This document shows, in pieces, positions 17,211 through 25,076 of a DNA stretch of 26,567 nt. Numbering within the stretch: the stretch's first letter is position 1; each line of letters begins with the position of its first letter. Origin of the DNA: a virus. Both the position numbers and the translations under genes were made by a program. The DNA lies in the IMG/VR virus record IMGVR_UViG_3300032132_000038, positions 1 through 26,567 of that record; one strand, given 5' to 3'. The notes below the pieces were generated by a model. The model worked only from the letters and a program-made list of their open reading frames with translations. It did not search any database and was not told the origin of the DNA.

Positions 17211-17509
17211 TGATTAAACTAAAAAAATTAATAAACGAAAGAAAATTTGGTGAACCATTACCTACTTTAAAAAGTGAGATGGAAAAACATCAATCGAAAA
17301 ACGTAGTAACGGAAGATGTAGAAACTGCTGTTAGTATGTTAATGAAAAGGTGGAATGGTGTTGTAAAATATTGGAAGGGTAATGATGATATCTGGAAAGA
17401 TAATAAAAAAGTACCAAAAATTATAGTGAAATATAAAAGGCAGTGGGAAAAAATCATTAACAGAATGGATAGAGAAGTTAGAAAAGAAGTTGGAAAAAAG
17501 TATAGATAA
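17210..17509 (+). CDS. Small putative internal head protein with targeting-type leader
   Basis: A 99-residue, strongly basic protein starting MIKLKKLINERKFGEP. The leader ends in I-N-E|R. The rest is helical and Lys/Trp-rich (RWNGVVKYWKGNDDIWK and a basic C-terminal helix ending VGKKYR), in keeping with binding to nucleic acid inside a capsid. The start overlaps the previous stop as TAATG without a Shine-Dalgarno. bS21 follows after 22 bases. Function is inferred from leader and position. Confidence 0.8.
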   Translation: MIKLKKLINERKFGEPLPTLKSEMEKHQSKNVVTEDVETAVSMLMKRWNGVVKYWKGNDDIWKDNKKVPKIIVKYKRQWEKIINRMDREVRKEVGKKYR

Positions 17510-17531
17510 TTAAAATGAGTAGAGGTTATAA

Positions 17532-17738
17532 ATGATAGAAGTAAGAGTAAAAAGAAATGAATCGATTGAGAGAGCAATTTCAAGATTTAAGAAAAAAGTA
17601 AAAGAAGATGGTTTTTTATTTACGTTGAAAGAACGACAATATTACACAAAACCATCAGAAGAACGTAGAGAAAAGAAAAATAGAGCTAAAAGACGTAATT
17701 TTTATAATAGATTACGCGATGAAAAAAGTTTCCGATAA
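17532..17738 (+). CDS. rpsU: Ribosomal protein bS21 homologue
   Basis: A 68-residue, very basic protein that matches bacterial S21 along its whole length: MIEVRVKRNESIERAISRF, then KKKVKEDGFL, the aromatic/basic QYYTKPSEERREKK, and an Arg/Lys-rich tail. bS21 binds the small subunit near the anti-Shine-Dalgarno end of 16S rRNA and helps translation start. S21 genes are known in some marine and very large phages, where they are thought to adapt host ribosomes to phage mRNA. AGAGG at about 17520-17524 serves as ribosome site. Its stop codon lies inside the terminator stem, directly upstream of the scaffold and capsid genes. Confidence 0.92.
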   Translation: MIEVRVKRNESIERAISRFKKKVKEDGFLFTLKERQYYTKPSEERREKKNRAKRRNFYNRLRDEKSFR

Positions 17739-17752
17739 GGGACTTTTTTTTT
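17721..17752 (+). terminator. Rho-independent terminator after bS21
   Basis: AGTTTC (17727-17732) can pair, with two G-T wobbles, with GGGACT (17739-17744) across a small loop containing the bS21 stop. Nine T residues follow (17744-17752). The weak stem plus a long T-run suggests termination or partial read-through between the cargo operon and the scaffold gene. Confidence 0.65.
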
Positions 17753-17760
17753 AATTTGTA

Positions 17761-17770
17761 TATATTTATA
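17761..17770 (+). promoter_or_regulatory. ATATTTAT element upstream of the scaffold gene
   Basis: TATATTTATA lies eight bases after the terminator T-run and about 110 bases before the scaffold ATG. Placed right after a terminator, it is well positioned to be the promoter of the scaffold-capsid unit. Confidence 0.45.
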
Positions 17771-17780
17771 TAAAACGAAA

Positions 17781-17855
17781 TACACTATTGTACATTCGTA
17801 CTTCTTATAGTGTACCTGAATAATAATAATAAAATTATAGTTCCCAATAACTATA
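17781..17855 (+). promoter_or_regulatory. Two inverted repeats in the scaffold leader
   Basis: First: TACACTAT (17781-17788) pairs with ATAGTGTA (17807-17814), with a GTAC/GTAC pair inside. Second: TATAGTT (17836-17842) pairs with AACTATA (17849-17855) around a six-base loop. Neither is followed by a T-run, so they are not typical terminators. They could be leader RNA structures or operator-like sites. The scaffold ribosome site is GGAG at 17869-17872. Confidence 0.5.
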
Positions 17856-17879
17856 TTGAAATCCTATTGGAGAAATAAA

Positions 17880-19085
17880 ATGGATGACTTATTGAAAGAA
17901 GCCATCGCAGACGCAAAAGCAGTTCGTGAAACAGCCTTAGCTAATGCTAAAATGGCACTTGAAGAAGCATTTACTCCACGTTTAAAATCAATGTTGGCAA
18001 AGAAGATTCAACACGAAATCGAAGAAGAAGATGATGAAGTTTCTGATGAAGAAGCTCCTGAATTTTCAGCTGAAGATGATGAAGTTCCTGTAGAAGAACC
18101 CGCTCCTGAAATATCTGATGAAGATGATGAAGTATCAGATGAAGATGAAGACGTTCCTGCAGAAGTAATCGAAATCGATGGTGTAATGTATGCACCTGTA
18201 GTTTCTGAAGAAGATGAAGAAGAAGTCGAAGAAGATGCTCCCCTCGAAGATGAGGATGAAGATGTTCTTGACGTTTCTGAAGAAGAAGAAACTGATGAAG
18301 ATGACGATTCAGTTGATGAACTCGATCTTGAAGCTATTCTTCGTGAATTAGAAGATGAAGATGATGAAGAAGAAGTATCTGAAGAATATGAAGATGAAGG
18401 TACTGAAGACGGTCACGAAAAAGTGGCTGAGGTAGAAGATTCTTCTGATATCGGCGATGCCGATAACAAAGAACCTTCAACTGATAGTTCAGATTCGTCT
18501 AAAGTTGGACAGGGTCCTGAATCAGAAGGTTCTGATAAACCAGAAGGTTCTGAGAATTCTGAAGATACTAAAGTTGAATCAACTCCTGATGCAGGTACAT
18601 CTGTAGAAGATGACGAACCAGCAAAAGAAGCTGAAGTTGATACTGAAGACATTGACCTTGAAGAAGTGTTGAAAGCACTTTCTGAGGAAGATGAAGAAGA
18701 AGCTGACGTGGAAGAGATAGCTATACTTCAAAAAGAAGTAAAAGAGCATAGAGATGTTGTGAAATATCTACGTGCTAAACTTAACGAAGTTAATTTATTG
18801 AACGCAAAACTATTGTTCACTAACAAATTATTCCGTGCGTACGGTTTAAGTAACGAACAGAAAATGAAAGTTGTTGAAACTTTTGATAGAACTAAGAATC
18901 TTAGGGAAATTAAACTTGTTTTCTCAACACTTGCAGAATCTTTTGGTCAGATAAAATCTGGACCGATTAAAGAATCTAAAGGTTCATCTTCTAAAGCCGT
19001 TGCTTCAACTAAACCTATTAAAGAAGTAATTTCTGAAGGTGATGATGTTAGAGCTAGGTTCAAGAAATTAGCAAACATAATTTAA
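17880..19085 (+). CDS. 22: Prohead scaffold (core) protein, gp22-like
   Basis: This would be the major component of the assembly core that the gp21 protease degrades before DNA packaging. I start it at the ATG at 17880 (MDDLLKEAIADAKAV), preceded by GGAG with seven-base spacing. The N-terminal helix (1-45) is followed by a very acidic, low-complexity region (about 45-285) dominated by Glu, Asp, Val and Ser, then a coiled coil (about 280-340) and a C-terminal VISEGDD-VRARFKKLANII tail. The tail, size (401 residues against about 270 in T4) and place before the capsid gene support gp22. The acidic insert makes it longer than T4's. VISE|G near the C-terminus fits a protease cut. Confidence 0.88.
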   Translation: MDDLLKEAIADAKAVRETALANAKMALEEAFTPRLKSMLAKKIQHEIEEEDDEVSDEEAPEFSAEDDEVPVEEPAPEISDEDDEVSDEDEDVPAEVIEIDGVMYAPVVSEEDEEEVEEDAPLEDEDEDVLDVSEEEETDEDDDSVDELDLEAILRELEDEDDEEEVSEEYEDEGTEDGHEKVAEVEDSSDIGDADNKEPSTDSSDSSKVGQGPESEGSDKPEGSENSEDTKVESTPDAGTSVEDDEPAKEAEVDTEDIDLEEVLKALSEEDEEEADVEEIAILQKEVKEHRDVVKYLRAKLNEVNLLNAKLLFTNKLFRAYGLSNEQKMKVVETFDRTKNLREIKLVFSTLAESFGQIKSGPIKESKGSSSKAVASTKPIKEVISEGDDVRARFKKLANII

Positions 19086-19110
19086 AACTTTTCTTATTGG
19101 GAGAAAAAAA

Positions 19111-20766
19111 ATGAGTAAACAAACTTCAACAATTGAAAAGTTGATGGATGGATATAATCCTCAACGTCAGTTGTTAGAACAAACCCGTAAGTTAGTTAAG
19201 AAATGGGAGCCAACAGGCCTTTTAGAAGGTATGGAAGCTGAACATCAAGTTAATGGTATGGCAGTTCTTTTAGAGAACCAAGCACGTCAGTTAATTGATG
19301 AAGCGTCCAGAACTGGTGGCCAAAATGCTGAAGAATGGAGTGGCGTAGCCCTTCCATTAGTTCGTAGGATTTTTGGTGAATTAGCAGCACAGGAATTCGT
19401 TTCTGTTCAGCCTATGAACCTTCCTTCAGGACTGATCTTCTATCTTGACTTCAAATACGGTACAGCCCAAACAGGAGCACACACAGAAAATGCAGATGTA
19501 TATGGTAATACATCAGGTTCAAATACCGATGCAACTGGTGGTCTTTATGGTGCTGGTAAATTTGGATATTCTATCAACGATACCGCTTCTGATGCATTAA
19601 CTATTGGAGCTGCAGTTGCAAATGATGCATTTACAACTGCTTCAGTTGCTTGGGTTGATGTTGATTTTGAACCTGACCTTTCAAGCTCAGTATCTACTGG
19701 ATACATGGCAGATAATGGTCTTGTTAAAATTACTGTTGATGGAACAAATGACTTACCGACTCACGATCCTGATGGTGTAAGAGCTTTCTCTATTAGTGGT
19801 TCTGGAATAGATGCCTATTATCCAGCATACACTACAAGAAGTGCTTCAAGTACAGATGTATCTTTCATCTGCTTGAAATCACAAGCTGCTGTACCAACAG
19901 GTATTGTTGTGAGATATCACAAAGTTGCTACTACAGATTATTCCCGTACAGATTTTGAAGCTACGACAGCTCAAATTGATCTAAACCCTGAAACCGATAT
20001 TGACATTCCTGAATTAGATATCGCGTTAAAGAGTATTCCGATCATCGCGAAAACTCGTAAGTTGAAAGCTGTATGGACACCTGAGTTGGCACAAGACCTT
20101 AACGCTTATCATAGTGTTGATGCAGAAGCTGAATTGACAGCTCTGTTAAGTGAATACATTTCAATGGAAATCGATTTAGAAATCCTTGATATGTTATTTG
20201 CTGGCGCATCCGCTAAGAAAGAGAATTGGTCAGCACGTGTTGGATATGAATATAATTCGGCAACTTCGTTGTTCGAAGAATCTTCAGGTAGTTCCAATGC
20301 ATATACAAAAGGTGCATGGTTCCAGACTCTTGGAAACAAAATACAAGCAGTATCTAATGCAATTCATCAGAAAACTCTACGTGGTGGTGCTAATTTCATG
20401 GTGGTTTCACCTGAAACAGCAACAATCATAGAGAGTATTCCTGGATACGCAGCTGATACAGCTGGTGAAGGTACTGAGAAGTCCTTTGCTATGGGTGTAC
20501 AAAAAGTTGGACAGTTAAATAACAGATATACGGTTTACAAAAACCCATATATGTTAGAGAATAAAATCCTTATCGGTTTCCGTGGAAGTAACTTCCTCGA
20601 AACAGGTGCGGTTTATGCTCCGTATGTTCCTTTGATAATGACACCTCTTGTTTACGATCCTAAGAACTTTACTCCACGTAAAGGTGTGATGACACGTTAC
20701 GCGAAGAAAATGGTTCGTCCAGAATTTTATGGACAGGTCATCGTAGCAGATGTAAACTATGTCTAA
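19111..20766 (+). CDS. 23: Major capsid protein, gp23-like
   Basis: The HK97-fold capsid subunit, 551 residues. Recognisable T4-type features are EWSGVALPLVRRIFGELAA followed by QPMNLPSGLIFYLDFKYG (about 75-120), and the conserved C-terminal MTPLVYDPKNFTPRKGVMTR and GQVIVADVNYV. The N-terminal about 64 residues look like a removable arm: LIDE|A at 61-65 fits the gp21 rule and coincides with the known position of cleavage in T4 gp23 (after residue 65). GGGAG at about 19099-19103 is the ribosome site. A strong terminator follows. No separate vertex protein gp24 was seen in the window. Confidence 0.96.
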   Translation: MSKQTSTIEKLMDGYNPQRQLLEQTRKLVKKWEPTGLLEGMEAEHQVNGMAVLLENQARQLIDEASRTGGQNAEEWSGVALPLVRRIFGELAAQEFVSVQPMNLPSGLIFYLDFKYGTAQTGAHTENADVYGNTSGSNTDATGGLYGAGKFGYSINDTASDALTIGAAVANDAFTTASVAWVDVDFEPDLSSSVSTGYMADNGLVKITVDGTNDLPTHDPDGVRAFSISGSGIDAYYPAYTTRSASSTDVSFICLKSQAAVPTGIVVRYHKVATTDYSRTDFEATTAQIDLNPETDIDIPELDIALKSIPIIAKTRKLKAVWTPELAQDLNAYHSVDAEAELTALLSEYISMEIDLEILDMLFAGASAKKENWSARVGYEYNSATSLFEESSGSSNAYTKGAWFQTLGNKIQAVSNAIHQKTLRGGANFMVVSPETATIIESIPGYAADTAGEGTEKSFAMGVQKVGQLNNRYTVYKNPYMLENKILIGFRGSNFLETGAVYAPYVPLIMTPLVYDPKNFTPRKGVMTRYAKKMVRPEFYGQVIVADVNYV

Positions 20767-20807
20767 TTGACTTAGTAACATTGAGGTGAATTTATCATCT
20801 CGAATTT

Positions 20808-20839
20808 AAAAGGGTGAGGATTTTTCTTCACCCTTTTTT
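20808..20839 (+). terminator. Rho-independent terminator after the major capsid gene
   Basis: AAAAGGGTGA (20808-20817) pairs perfectly with TCACCCTTTT (20828-20837) around a ten-base loop, and the stem runs into a T-tract ending at 20839. This is the clearest terminator in the window. It would limit high-level capsid transcription before the neck genes. Confidence 0.85.
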
Positions 20840-20847
20840 ATTGCTTT

Positions 20848-20857
20848 GATATTTATT
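20848..20857 (+). promoter_or_regulatory. ATATTTAT element before the neck genes
   Basis: GATATTTATT lies nine bases after the capsid terminator and 39 bases before the gp13 ATG. It shares its core with the elements at 8925, 8944, 16525, 17761 and 25791. A promoter for the neck-tail unit is likely from this placement. Confidence 0.45.
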
Positions 20858-20896
20858 TACAGATAAAACTATTAATTCTAATATTAGGAGATAAAG

Positions 20897-22051
20897 ATGG
20901 CAGCAGCAATCTGGCCAGGTAGTTCCAGTTTTAGTGCAGGAGATACCCCGTGGGGTTTATATGATACTGATAATGAATTTACTTCTTCGGCTAATAAATT
21001 TGCTAATTGGGCAGCAAAAAGACTTGGATATCCAATAACTGCGGTAGAAATACAAGATACTCAATTTTTTACTTGTTTTGAAGAATCCGTAACGGAATAT
21101 TCTGCTCAAGTTAATCAATTCAATATAAAAGATAATTTACTGAGTTTAAAAGGACAATCTACAGCATCAAGTTTTACTCATAAGAGATTAGCCAATACTA
21201 TGGGTGAACAAATATTTCTATCAGAAACCTATGGTAGTGAAGCTCAAGTCGGTGGTTCAATAGAAACTTATAAAAATAAAATAACACTTAGAAGTGGTTC
21301 ACAAGAGTATGATTTAAATACATTGGTAGCAGATAAGAGTGGTAGTGGGGCAATTGAAGTAAAACGAGTATTTTATGAAGCAGATCCTGCAATAACAAGA
21401 TATTTTGATCCATATGCTGGTACAGGACAACAAACAAACAATATGTTAGATGCATTTGGATTCGGAGGTTCATCTCCAGCAATATCATTTACTTTAATGC
21501 CAGTATACGCAGATTTACTTAGAGTACAGGCAATAGAATTTAACGACCAGATTAGAAAATCTGCTTATTCTTTTGAGTTAGTTAATAATAAATTAAGAAT
21601 TTTTCCACCCTGGACAAGTACAAATACAGGTAGTTTATTTGTAGAATGGGTAAAGGTATCAGATAGAGATAGTGCAACGAGAACTCGTTATAGTGGGTCT
21701 AATGATTTAGTTTCTGATATTTCAAATGCACCATTTGATAATATGCAATACCAGTATATTAATGATGTTGGTAAACAATGGATTAGAAAATATGGATTAG
21801 CTTTATCTAAAGAATTATTAGGTATGGTTCGTTCTAAATATGGAACTATTCCTATTCCTAATTCAGAAGTCACATTAGATGGTGATACATTAAGAGCAGA
21901 AGCTTCTGCTGAAAAAGAACAATTAATAGAACAACTTAGAGAAATGTTAGACCAAACAAGTCAAAAATCACTATTAGAGGCAGACAGAGACGCGTCAGAT
22001 TTCTTACAGGAAAAGTTGAAAAAAGTTCCATACCCAATTTACATAGGATAA
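20897..22051 (+). CDS. 13: Neck protein, gp13-like
   Basis: A head-completion/neck protein that closes the filled head under the portal. The 384 residues contain ANWAAKRLGYPITAVEIQD (about 37-55), which matches the N-terminal RRLG-P-I--VE pattern of T4 gp13. The C-terminal region KQWIRKYGLALSKELLG and the following VTLDGDTLRAEASAEKEQL match the T4 W-x-x-Y-A-x-A-L-x-KEL-G and VDG-x-x-L-x-EA-x-x-EKE pattern. The protein is longer than T4's 309 residues because of an insertion in the middle. AGGAG at 20886-20890 precedes the ATG. The next gene starts four bases after the stop. Confidence 0.9.
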   Translation: MAAAIWPGSSSFSAGDTPWGLYDTDNEFTSSANKFANWAAKRLGYPITAVEIQDTQFFTCFEESVTEYSAQVNQFNIKDNLLSLKGQSTASSFTHKRLANTMGEQIFLSETYGSEAQVGGSIETYKNKITLRSGSQEYDLNTLVADKSGSGAIEVKRVFYEADPAITRYFDPYAGTGQQTNNMLDAFGFGGSSPAISFTLMPVYADLLRVQAIEFNDQIRKSAYSFELVNNKLRIFPPWTSTNTGSLFVEWVKVSDRDSATRTRYSGSNDLVSDISNAPFDNMQYQYINDVGKQWIRKYGLALSKELLGMVRSKYGTIPIPNSEVTLDGDTLRAEASAEKEQLIEQLREMLDQTSQKSLLEADRDASDFLQEKLKKVPYPIYIG

Positions 22052-22055
22052 ACAA

Positions 22056-22544
22056 ATGGCAAGTAGATTTTGGCCAACAAGAGATACGGATTTAGCAAAA
22101 CGATTTAATGACGAACTTGTAGGTAATTTGTATCAAAGTGAAGATGGCATTATAGGACAAAATGTAATCATATATAGGGTTGCAGTTTATGATACTAAAA
22201 CCAATATGTATGGTGAAGCAGGAGAAACTGGTAAAGTATATAAGGCAGGAGTAAAATTATCCTGTATTATAGAGGCAGGTGATTTCGATTGGAATACCGA
22301 TGAATTCGGGCCAGATACAAGACAAGACGTTAGTTTTCATTTCCAAAGAGATATGTTGATTCAGGTTAATTTTAGACCTGATATTGGTGATATTATAAGT
22401 TGGAATAGTGGATATTTTGAAGTTAATGGAACTAATGAGAATCAATTAGTGGGTGGACAAACAGATAAAAATTGGACTATTAGTTGTACAGCACACTTAT
22501 CGAGAATTAATTCACTTAATATTGAAAGAACAAGGGCATTTTAA
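22056..22544 (+). CDS. 14: Neck protein, probably gp14-like
   Basis: A 162-residue protein starting MASRFWPTRDTDLAKRFND. RPDIGDIISWNSGYFEVNG (about 107-125) and the following QLVGGQTDKNWTISC resemble the GD-I-(Y/W)-x-x-x-x-x-F-E-(I/V) and x-x-x-GQ region of T4 gp14. The N-terminal segment with early Phe and Asn residues is also compatible. It is much shorter than T4 gp14 (256 residues), so the assignment leans on its place between gp13 and a gp15-like gene. The stop overlaps the next ATG (TAATG). Confidence 0.65.
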   Translation: MASRFWPTRDTDLAKRFNDELVGNLYQSEDGIIGQNVIIYRVAVYDTKTNMYGEAGETGKVYKAGVKLSCIIEAGDFDWNTDEFGPDTRQDVSFHFQRDMLIQVNFRPDIGDIISWNSGYFEVNGTNENQLVGGQTDKNWTISCTAHLSRINSLNIERTRAF

Positions 22545-24232
22545 TGGCAAGAACTAAACCATTATCACGTAGAGCAAGACGAGATTTAAATTCCATAGCA
22601 TTACGAGAAGATTTTAATAGAGCCAGAGAATACCGTAGAGATAAAGATGAACAAAAAAATATCTCTGTTTCTCTTATGGACATGGATAGTGCCATAATGT
22701 ACTATTTTAATGAAGTTATAAAACCATCTGTAAAAGAAAATAAAGAAACTGTACAAGTACCCGTAATGTATGCATCACCAGAACGGTGGGTTAGTATACA
22801 GAAACAAGGGTTTATGAGAGATAAGAGACAACAACTTATCGTACCTGCAATAGTATTTAAAAGAACAAGTATTGAGAAAAATGAAAATATACCAGTTGAT
22901 AAATTAGATGCCAATAACCCAAAACACACTATGACATTTCAACAAAAATATTCTCAAAGTAATCGTTATGATCAATTTTCAAGAGTTGTTGGGGTTACAC
23001 CCAATAAAGAATATTATAATGTAGTTGTACCCGATTATGTTATATTAAACTATGAATTTACAATTTGGACTTCATACATTGAACAAATGAATAAATTAGT
23101 AGAGAAGATTAATTATACTGATGGTGCTTATTGGGGTGAACCTGGTAAGATGAGATTTAGAACTAAAATAGAGAGTTTTACAGATGCAAGTGAAATGGAT
23201 GCACAAGAAAGATTGATTAAAACTACTTTTGGAGTTCAAATGTTAGGTTATATTATACCTGAAGAATTCAATAGTATGATAACTACTCAAAAACAACTCA
23301 CACCCAAAAAACTTGTTTTCAATATGGATGTAGAGAAAACTCGGAAAGATTTAGTTGATGTTCCAGCTCCTGGTCAAACTGTCGGTATAGAGGCACCAAA
23401 AGATGTTTTTTCTATATCGGTAGGTTTTCCATTTACTATGAATGCAGGAACTGGAGTTAGTTTATCAAGTGATGGTGTTGGGTTTGATGGTAGTTCTCCA
23501 GTAACTCAAACGGTATCAATAGGACAGCCAGTTGCAACCACAGACGATGTAACTTTTTCACAGGTATCTGCAAGTTCTCTTGTATTTGGTAATCCAACTA
23601 CTTTTACATATCAAGGAATTAGTGGTAGTATAGCTATAACTGGTTCATTAACAACAAGTGGAGATTTAACCGTACAAGGTGATGCTACCGTGGCAGGTAC
23701 TTTGACTGCAAAAGAAATCCATACTCAGTTTGTTTCGGCGTCTATTTTATTCCAAAGTGGTAGTACAAAACTTGGTGATACTATAGATGATACTCATGAA
23801 TATACTGGAAGTTTAAGTACAAGTGGTTCATTTATATTAAATGGATATACTATTGATGAAATATCAAATGACTCTACTTTAGGGGATGAAAGTACAACTG
23901 CAGTACCTACAGAATATGCAGTAAAAGCTTATGCAGATACTCTTACTACAGACCAAGCATATTTGAGAAAATCGTATTATAAAACATCGGCTTCTGTACT
24001 TAGTACAACTACTGCTAGTTTTACGGCTGTTACGGCATCTGCACCAACAGGAGTGACCGAAACAACCGAACATGATTTTATATTTTTCATAAATGGACAA
24101 TATATGGAACATGACGCAATTGCAATTGAACAAAGTGGTTCAAGTTTATTATTAAAAGTAGATAATGATTCTATAGGATATGCCTTAGAGAGTGATGATG
24201 AAATCATAGGTATAGGTAAATTTAATTCATAG
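22544..24232 (+). CDS. 15: gp15-like tail completion protein with fibre-like C-terminal extension
   Basis: The N-terminal about 260 residues follow T4 gp15, the protein that caps the tail tube and sheath and joins tail to head. Matching points are VQVPVMYASPERWVSI, LIVPAIVFKRTSI, LNYEFTIWTSYIEQMNKL, and a terminal block with MDAQERLIKTTFGVQML then GYIIPEEF. From about residue 290 a second part begins, rich in Gly, Ser and Thr with beta-repeat character (GSLTTSGDLTVQGDATVAGT, ESTTAVPTEYAV, ASAPTGVTETTEHDF). That part is typical of marine phage fibres and adhesins, and residues about 325-562 are paralogous to residues about 37-278 of the next gene. T4 gp15 is only about 270 residues, so the extension is unusual. 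The TAATG start overlap suggests coupling. Confidence 0.75.
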   Translation: MARTKPLSRRARRDLNSIALREDFNRAREYRRDKDEQKNISVSLMDMDSAIMYYFNEVIKPSVKENKETVQVPVMYASPERWVSIQKQGFMRDKRQQLIVPAIVFKRTSIEKNENIPVDKLDANNPKHTMTFQQKYSQSNRYDQFSRVVGVTPNKEYYNVVVPDYVILNYEFTIWTSYIEQMNKLVEKINYTDGAYWGEPGKMRFRTKIESFTDASEMDAQERLIKTTFGVQMLGYIIPEEFNSMITTQKQLTPKKLVFNMDVEKTRKDLVDVPAPGQTVGIEAPKDVFSISVGFPFTMNAGTGVSLSSDGVGFDGSSPVTQTVSIGQPVATTDDVTFSQVSASSLVFGNPTTFTYQGISGSIAITGSLTTSGDLTVQGDATVAGTLTAKEIHTQFVSASILFQSGSTKLGDTIDDTHEYTGSLSTSGSFILNGYTIDEISNDSTLGDESTTAVPTEYAVKAYADTLTTDQAYLRKSYYKTSASVLSTTTASFTAVTASAPTGVTETTEHDFIFFINGQYMEHDAIAIEQSGSSLLLKVDNDSIGYALESDDEIIGIGKFNS

Positions 24233-25076
24233 GGAAATATAATGCCGTTATTTAAATTTAGAAATCCATTCAGAGTTTCGGGTTCAACGGGATTTTTAGT
24301 TTCTAATACAGACGTAATAGATGGTTTAACTAAACAATCTGTTGCTCTTAGTATTGGACAGTCAGTAGCTACAACGGATGATGTAGTTTTTAATGATATT
24401 AACCAACCCACAAGCGTAACAATAGGAACACCTGCTCAAAATATAGTTTTATCTTATGCTTCCATTTCAGGATCAATAACTCAAACTTATGGTGATAGTT
24501 TTGTTGTAAGAGATAATTTATCTGCCTTATCCGATATGACTGTTACTGGTAATATTACTGCTCGAAAAATTGAGGGGGAACGAACTGGTTCACAAACATT
24601 ACACGATAGTGGTTCATCTAAGTTTGGAGATGACGTAAATGATACTCATGAAGTAACTGGTAGTATTTTTATAAGTGGTTCTTATGAATTGAATAGTTAT
24701 TCTGTGAATGAAATTTCAGCCGACACAACTGGAGCAGATGAAAGTACCACAGCATTAATAGTAGAGGGTGCATCAAAACAATTTTTTTCTGGAGTAACAA
24801 GTCAAAATGATTTTATAAGACAAAAATTTGCTCATAAGGGTAGTATTCTGAGTGGGGCAACAGCTAGTTTTTCTGCAGCGACAGCTTCAGCTCCAACTGG
24901 ACTTGAAGATACGACTAAAGATGATTTTACATTTTTTAATAATGGAATGGTAATAGAATATGATGCTCTTACGGTAGAACAAAGTGGTTCAAAATTTTTA
25001 TTGAAGGTAAATCCAAATTCATTGGGATATGGTTTAAGTAGTAATGATGAAATTGTAGCATGGGGAAAATTTGACA
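23516..25076 (+). repeat. Paralogous fibre-like block present in two adjacent genes
   Basis: Two regions of about 240 codons, 23516-24229 and 24350-25076, encode proteins with the same order of motifs: S-I-G-Q-x-V-A-T-T-D-D-V, G-S-S/T-K-x-G-D-x-x-x-D-T-H-E, DESTTA, ASAPTG, FI/T-FF-x-N-G, E-Q-S-G-S and I/V-G-K-F. Similarity is clear at protein level and patchy at DNA level, which suggests an old duplication. Confidence 0.75.

Noticed and set aside
18010-18400. Repetitive GAAGATGAAGAT stretches as a possible tandem DNA repeat or CRISPR-like array
   Set aside because: They encode the acidic region of the scaffold in frame, with no regular spacing or spacers.
20186-20431. Plus-strand 81-codon frame inside the major capsid gene
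   Set aside because: Out-of-frame shadow of gp23 with no ribosome site.
21082-21105. E-S-V-T-E motif in the gp13-like neck protein, also written GAATCCGTAACGGAA
   Set aside because: It falls in a helix shared with T4 gp13 near its N-terminus, where cleavage would destroy the protein. Most likely coincidence.
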